A stretch of DNA of 64,000 bases. Origin: CALCKU01 sp964607445. Lineage in GTDB: Bacteria; Pseudomonadota; Alphaproteobacteria; Caulobacterales; Maricaulaceae. The DNA lies in the NCBI GenBank assembly GCA_964607445.1, contig CAZSKN010000009.1, positions 21,471-85,470 on the forward strand. Direction: 5' to 3'. A program made the position numbers and the translations under genes. The notes under the pieces were generated by a model. The model was given only the letters and a program-made list of their open reading frames with translations, was not told where the DNA came from and ran no database searches. Positions 61,389 to 64,000 of the stretch are shown here, piece after piece; position 1 is the first letter of the stretch; every line of letters starts with the position of its first letter.

Positions 61389-61955
61389 TTAAGTCTCATC
61401 AATACCAATAGACGACAATGTATCAGTGTCAGACCGTCCGATGATTTTTTCAAGATCAACAAGATCGATGAATCCGTTACATTGTCGACGTAATTCATCG
61501 GCTAGAACAGGCGGTTTGGCATAACGTGACGAAACAATGGTTACCCTTACCCCCTTGCGTTGAACCGCTCTTAGCAAGGCTCTGAAATCACCGTCCCCTG
61601 AAAATAAAATGACATGGTCAAGATGATCAGTAAGATCAAGTATATCTATGGTTATTTCAATATCCATATTGCCTTTGATTTTTCGTCGACCCTCACGGTC
61701 TACAACTTCTTTGGCGGGCTTAGAAATGACGTTATAGCCGTTATAATCAAGCCAATCGAGAAGGGGCTGAATTGCGGAATAGTCATCGTGTTCATATACT
61801 GCAGAGTAGTAATTGGCTGCAATCAAGCGGCCTTTGCTATTAAAATAGGTTAGCAATTTTTTGAAATCAATTTCTTGGTTCAAGGCTTTTGTCGTTGAAA
61901 AAAGATTGGCACCATCAATAAAAAGCGCGATACGTTCATCTGGGTAAAAAGCCAT
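61389..61955 (-). CDS. NYN domain (LabA/DUF88-like) protein
   Basis: 188 residues. The PIN-like NYN fold is shown by IALFIDGANLFSTTKAL at the start, KIKGNMDIEITIDILDL in the middle and HVILFSGDGDFRALLRAVQRKG, whose acidic residues form the metal site of a probable RNase. The family is common in Alphaproteobacteria, mostly uncharacterised. It is co-oriented with, and 3 bp from, the uracil-DNA glycosylase gene and divergent from folK. Confidence 0.9.
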   Translation of the reverse strand: MAFYPDERIALFIDGANLFSTTKALNQEIDFKKLLTYFNSKGRLIAANYYSAVYEHDDYSAIQPLLDWLDYNGYNVISKPAKEVVDREGRRKIKGNMDIEITIDILDLTDHLDHVILFSGDGDFRALLRAVQRKGVRVTIVSSRYAKPPVLADELRRQCNGFIDLVDLEKIIGRSDTDTLSSIGIDET

Positions 61956-61986
61956 ATAAATCCGAAATAACTAGCTGTAATGAAAT

Positions 61987-62511
61987 ATGAATATGTCACA
62001 CAATAATGCAGCCATCTATATCGCGCTCGGGGCTAATCTGTCTAACCCAAAACATAATTTTCGAGGGGCTGTTGAAACGTTGCAAAAAAGAAGTGTCACC
62101 ATAAAGGCTGTGTCGGGTTTATGGCAAAGCCCAGCATGGCCGGAAGGTAGCCGCCAGCCAGCGTATATTAATGCGTGCGCCGAAATAGAATTTTCCGGGA
62201 CGCCCGAAGAATTATTGTTTTTATTACATGAGGTTGAAGCAAAGTTTGGACGTAAGCGCGAGGCTCTAAACGCGGCTCGGACACTTGATCTAGATATATT
62301 GGATTTTAACGGACAGAGGTTAAGAACTGCAAAAATTGAGATACCCCATCCACGCATGTTGACACGCGGTTTTGTATTATTCCCGTTAATCGAGATTGCC
62401 CCATATTGGTGTGACCCCAGATCAAAGACTGGCATTGCGTCTTATATTGCCCGCCTTCCGTTAAAGGACATAGCGCCTATGCAACGTATAGAGGGCAGGA
62501 ATTGGCTTTAG
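61987..62511 (+). CDS. folK: 2-amino-4-hydroxy-6-hydroxymethyldihydropteridine diphosphokinase
   Basis: 174 residues. It pyrophosphorylates the pterin precursor in folate synthesis. IALGANLSNPKHNF at the start, EVEAKFGRKRE, ARTLDLDILDFNG with the metal-binding Asp pair, and IPHPRMLTRGFVLFPLIEIAP are conserved. ATG 61987 and ATG 61993 are both possible. The gap to the divergent NYN gene is only 31 bp. Confidence 0.95.
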   Translation: MNMSHNNAAIYIALGANLSNPKHNFRGAVETLQKRSVTIKAVSGLWQSPAWPEGSRQPAYINACAEIEFSGTPEELLFLLHEVEAKFGRKREALNAARTLDLDILDFNGQRLRTAKIEIPHPRMLTRGFVLFPLIEIAPYWCDPRSKTGIASYIARLPLKDIAPMQRIEGRNWL

Positions 62512-62594
62512 ACCGTGCACAGGCAAGTTTAAGGTGAGGCGAAAGTTCGATCCAGAGGGCCAAATCTCCGATTTTCTGGGAATTGAGGGTTTTT

Positions 62595-62624
62595 TTGACA
62601 AACTTCCTCTTGATGCCTTATGAG
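62595..62624 (+). promoter_or_regulatory. Probable tRNA-His promoter
   Basis: TTGACA (62595-62600) and TATGAG (62619-62624) are 18 bases apart. Transcription would start about 27 bases before the mature tRNA end at 62658. The -10 element is weak (four of six). Confidence 0.5.
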
Positions 62625-62657
62625 GCTTCCTATAGAGACACAGCGCTTACAAGGTAT

Positions 62658-62735
62658 GCCGCCTTAGCTCAGTTGGTTAGAGCGCCGGTTTGTGGAACCG
62701 GAGGTCCTTGGTTCGAGACCAAGAGGCGGTACCAT
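62658..62735 (+). tRNA. tRNA-His (GTG anticodon)
   Basis: A full cloverleaf can be drawn: acceptor GCCGCCT/AGGCGGT with a G1-U72 wobble, D-stem GCTC/GAGC, anticodon stem CCGGT/ACCGG around TTGTGGA (anticodon GTG), a six-base variable loop, T-stem CTTGG/CCAAG with TTCGAGA, discriminator A73 and an encoded CCA. The base before position 1 is T and the discriminator is A, so the usual G-1:C73 pair of tRNA-His is absent, as in a subset of Alphaproteobacteria including Caulobacter. Confidence 0.97.
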
Positions 62736-62784
62736 TTCCCAATAGAGGCTACCCTTTCTCAAATATCGACAGGGTAAAACCTGC

Positions 62785-62822
62785 ATGGTAATCTCCTATT
62801 TACCATAATATGGTAAGTTTTT
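62785..62822 (+). terminator. Alternating repeat forming mutually exclusive hairpins; the second resembles a terminator
   Basis: ATGGTAA occurs at 62785-62791 and 62810-62816, with its complement TTACCAT at 62800-62806. The middle copy can pair with either flank. Middle-right gives a seven-pair stem with a three-base loop followed by G and TTTTT (62818-62822), like an AT-rich terminator. Left-middle gives an alternative stem. It lies 50-87 bases after the tRNA and just before the DUF2336 ATG, so it may simply end the tRNA transcript. Confidence 0.5.
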
Positions 62823-62824
62823 GC

Positions 62825-63988
62825 ATGGCAAATTCTACCCCCAACATGTTTTTGGACCCACCTATAGAGAGTGTCAGTGCTGATGATATTCAATTATTAA
62901 TTCGACATCCAGAAAAGGATGTAAGAGCAGGGGCCGCGCAACGTATATGCCGGACATTCAGGCATAAAGACCTCAGCGATACACAACGACAATTTGCTTT
63001 AAAAATACTCAATTTTATGGCGAATGATGTTGCCGTTATAGTGCGTCGAGCTTTGTCTGTTACTTTGAAAAACTCTCCTAATTTACCTCGAGGTATTGCT
63101 CTACGTCTTGCGCAAGATATTGATACCATCGCCGTGCCTTTATTAGAGAACTCGCCTGTTTTTAACGATGATGATTTGATTGAAGTTTTAAAATCTAAAG
63201 CTGCCGCTAAAGTTATGGCTGTTGCGAAAAGGCCGACCGTAAGCGACCATATAGCGCGTGCAATTGTACGGTTTGGCGATAATTTTGCCGTGGCTGAAAT
63301 GGCGGCAAATGATGGCGCAATGATTTCCGAAGATACGGCGTCGGCGATTTTATCATTGTATGCTGATGATGATTTGATTAAGCAATGTTTTATCTCGCGC
63401 CAAGACCTGCCCGTTGCCATCACCGAAAAATTGATAACCTTATTAAGTGCGGACGCCGTTATACAATTGCAACAACGTCATGCGCTGTCTCCAGAGCTTG
63501 TTATGGAGCTGGCCAAGCGTACGCAAGAACGGGCGACCGTTGACTTTATAGACCAAAGCTGGCTGTCACGCGATATTCAAGATTTCGTAAAACATTTACA
63601 GACTGAGCGTCGACTGGATATGAGCTTGATCGTGCGGGCGGCTTGTTGCGGGCAGATGCGGTTTGTTGAGCATGCTTTAGGACGCATAGCGGGAATTGCT
63701 CATACTAAAGCGGCCCTTATGTTGCATGATGGTGGGCCATTTGGTTTAAAATCTTTGTGCGCGCGCATTGGTGTGCCTGACAGTGTTTTTTATACTTTGC
63801 GTGCCGCTTGTGCCATTTTCAGAGATCTTGAAAATGGCGGTTTGAAATATGACCGGTCTCATTTTCAATCCCTTATGCTGGAACGGGTTTTAACTTTACC
63901 GCTCGAACTTTCAGATGCGGATCAAGTTTATTTCGTTGAAAAACTCGATAGATTACATATTTTGTCGGAATCTGATAGCATCGGTTGA
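62825..63988 (+). CDS. DUF2336 protein
   Basis: 387 residues from ATG 62825 (392 from ATG 62810, which lies inside the upstream hairpin). It is all-helical and HEAT-like in the N-terminal half (IQLLIRHPEKDVRAGAAQRI, VIVRRALSVTLKNS), ending in a domain with VRAACCGQMRFVEHALGRIAG and VFYTLRAACAIFRD. This matches DUF2336, an alphaproteobacterial family of unknown function often linked with polarity or development. There is no signal peptide. It ends 12 bases before the window end. Confidence 0.88.
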   Translation: MANSTPNMFLDPPIESVSADDIQLLIRHPEKDVRAGAAQRICRTFRHKDLSDTQRQFALKILNFMANDVAVIVRRALSVTLKNSPNLPRGIALRLAQDIDTIAVPLLENSPVFNDDDLIEVLKSKAAAKVMAVAKRPTVSDHIARAIVRFGDNFAVAEMAANDGAMISEDTASAILSLYADDDLIKQCFISRQDLPVAITEKLITLLSADAVIQLQQRHALSPELVMELAKRTQERATVDFIDQSWLSRDIQDFVKHLQTERRLDMSLIVRAACCGQMRFVEHALGRIAGIAHTKAALMLHDGGPFGLKSLCARIGVPDSVFYTLRAACAIFRDLENGGLKYDRSHFQSLMLERVLTLPLELSDADQVYFVEKLDRLHILSESDSIG

Positions 63989-64000
63989 ACTCTTGAACTC

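Noticed and set aside
1..64000. CRISPR arrays, IS elements, prophage, integrase or att sites
   Set aside because: No regularly spaced repeats, transposase, integrase or phage genes were seen; the tRNA-His gene has no integrase or duplicated 3' end beside it in the window.

Overview
The window looks like a core chromosomal segment of an alphaproteobacterium, most likely a marine, moderately AT-rich member of the Hyphomonadales/Maricaulales group (Hellea/Robiginitomaculum-like). This rests on gene order (nuo, birA-coaX-rnj-mce-proS-lolCD-dnaE, rpsB-tsf-pyrH-frr-uppS-cdsA-dxr-rseP-bamA-lpx, gltX/comEC/lexA/trpCDGE), on alphaproteobacterial LexA boxes (GTTC-N7-GTTC) and on a tRNA-His with the A73/no-G-1 form known only from part of the Alphaproteobacteria. 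The genus is inference. Nearly all of the window is coding. No insertion sequence, prophage, CRISPR array or rRNA was seen.

Layout: 1-7073 is the end of the complex I operon (nuoH partial to nuoN). 7085-14530 carries birA, coaX, rnj (RNase J), mce, a DUF1467 gene, proS, lolC and lolD. A reverse-strand amino acid permease (14573-15889) precedes a SOS-type promoter and LexA box driving a 30-residue membrane protein (16058-16150) and perhaps dnaE. 19880-34975 is one long run for translation, nucleotide, isoprenoid, phospholipid and outer-membrane/lipid A synthesis: rpsB, tsf, pyrH, frr, uppS, cdsA, dxr, rseP, bamA, skp, lpxD, fabZ, lpxA, lpxI, lpxB. 34976-46685 is mostly reverse strand: gltA, gltX, (comEC forward), lexA, trpC-D-G-E and a PpiD-like chaperone. 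46814-49658 has tpiA, a cytochrome c/sugar dehydrogenase fusion and a carbonic anhydrase. 49655-58346 has a HAD phosphatase, a CoxE-like VWA protein, a DUF533 protein, a two-motif aspartic protease, alr, dnaB and a lytic transglycosylase. 58463-63988 has dapA, smpB, a beta-barrel protein, a family 5 uracil-DNA glycosylase, a NYN-domain protein, folK, tRNA-His and a DUF2336 protein.

The most notable points are: (1) an easily missed 30-aa SOS-controlled membrane protein next to dnaE, resembling the Caulobacter division inhibitor SidA in size, topology and control; (2) ribosomal protein S2 carrying a long linker and a C-terminal domain that looks like a complete DUF2853 protein; (3) paired inverted DnaA boxes upstream of dnaB; (4) mutually exclusive hairpins between tRNA-His and the DUF2336 gene.
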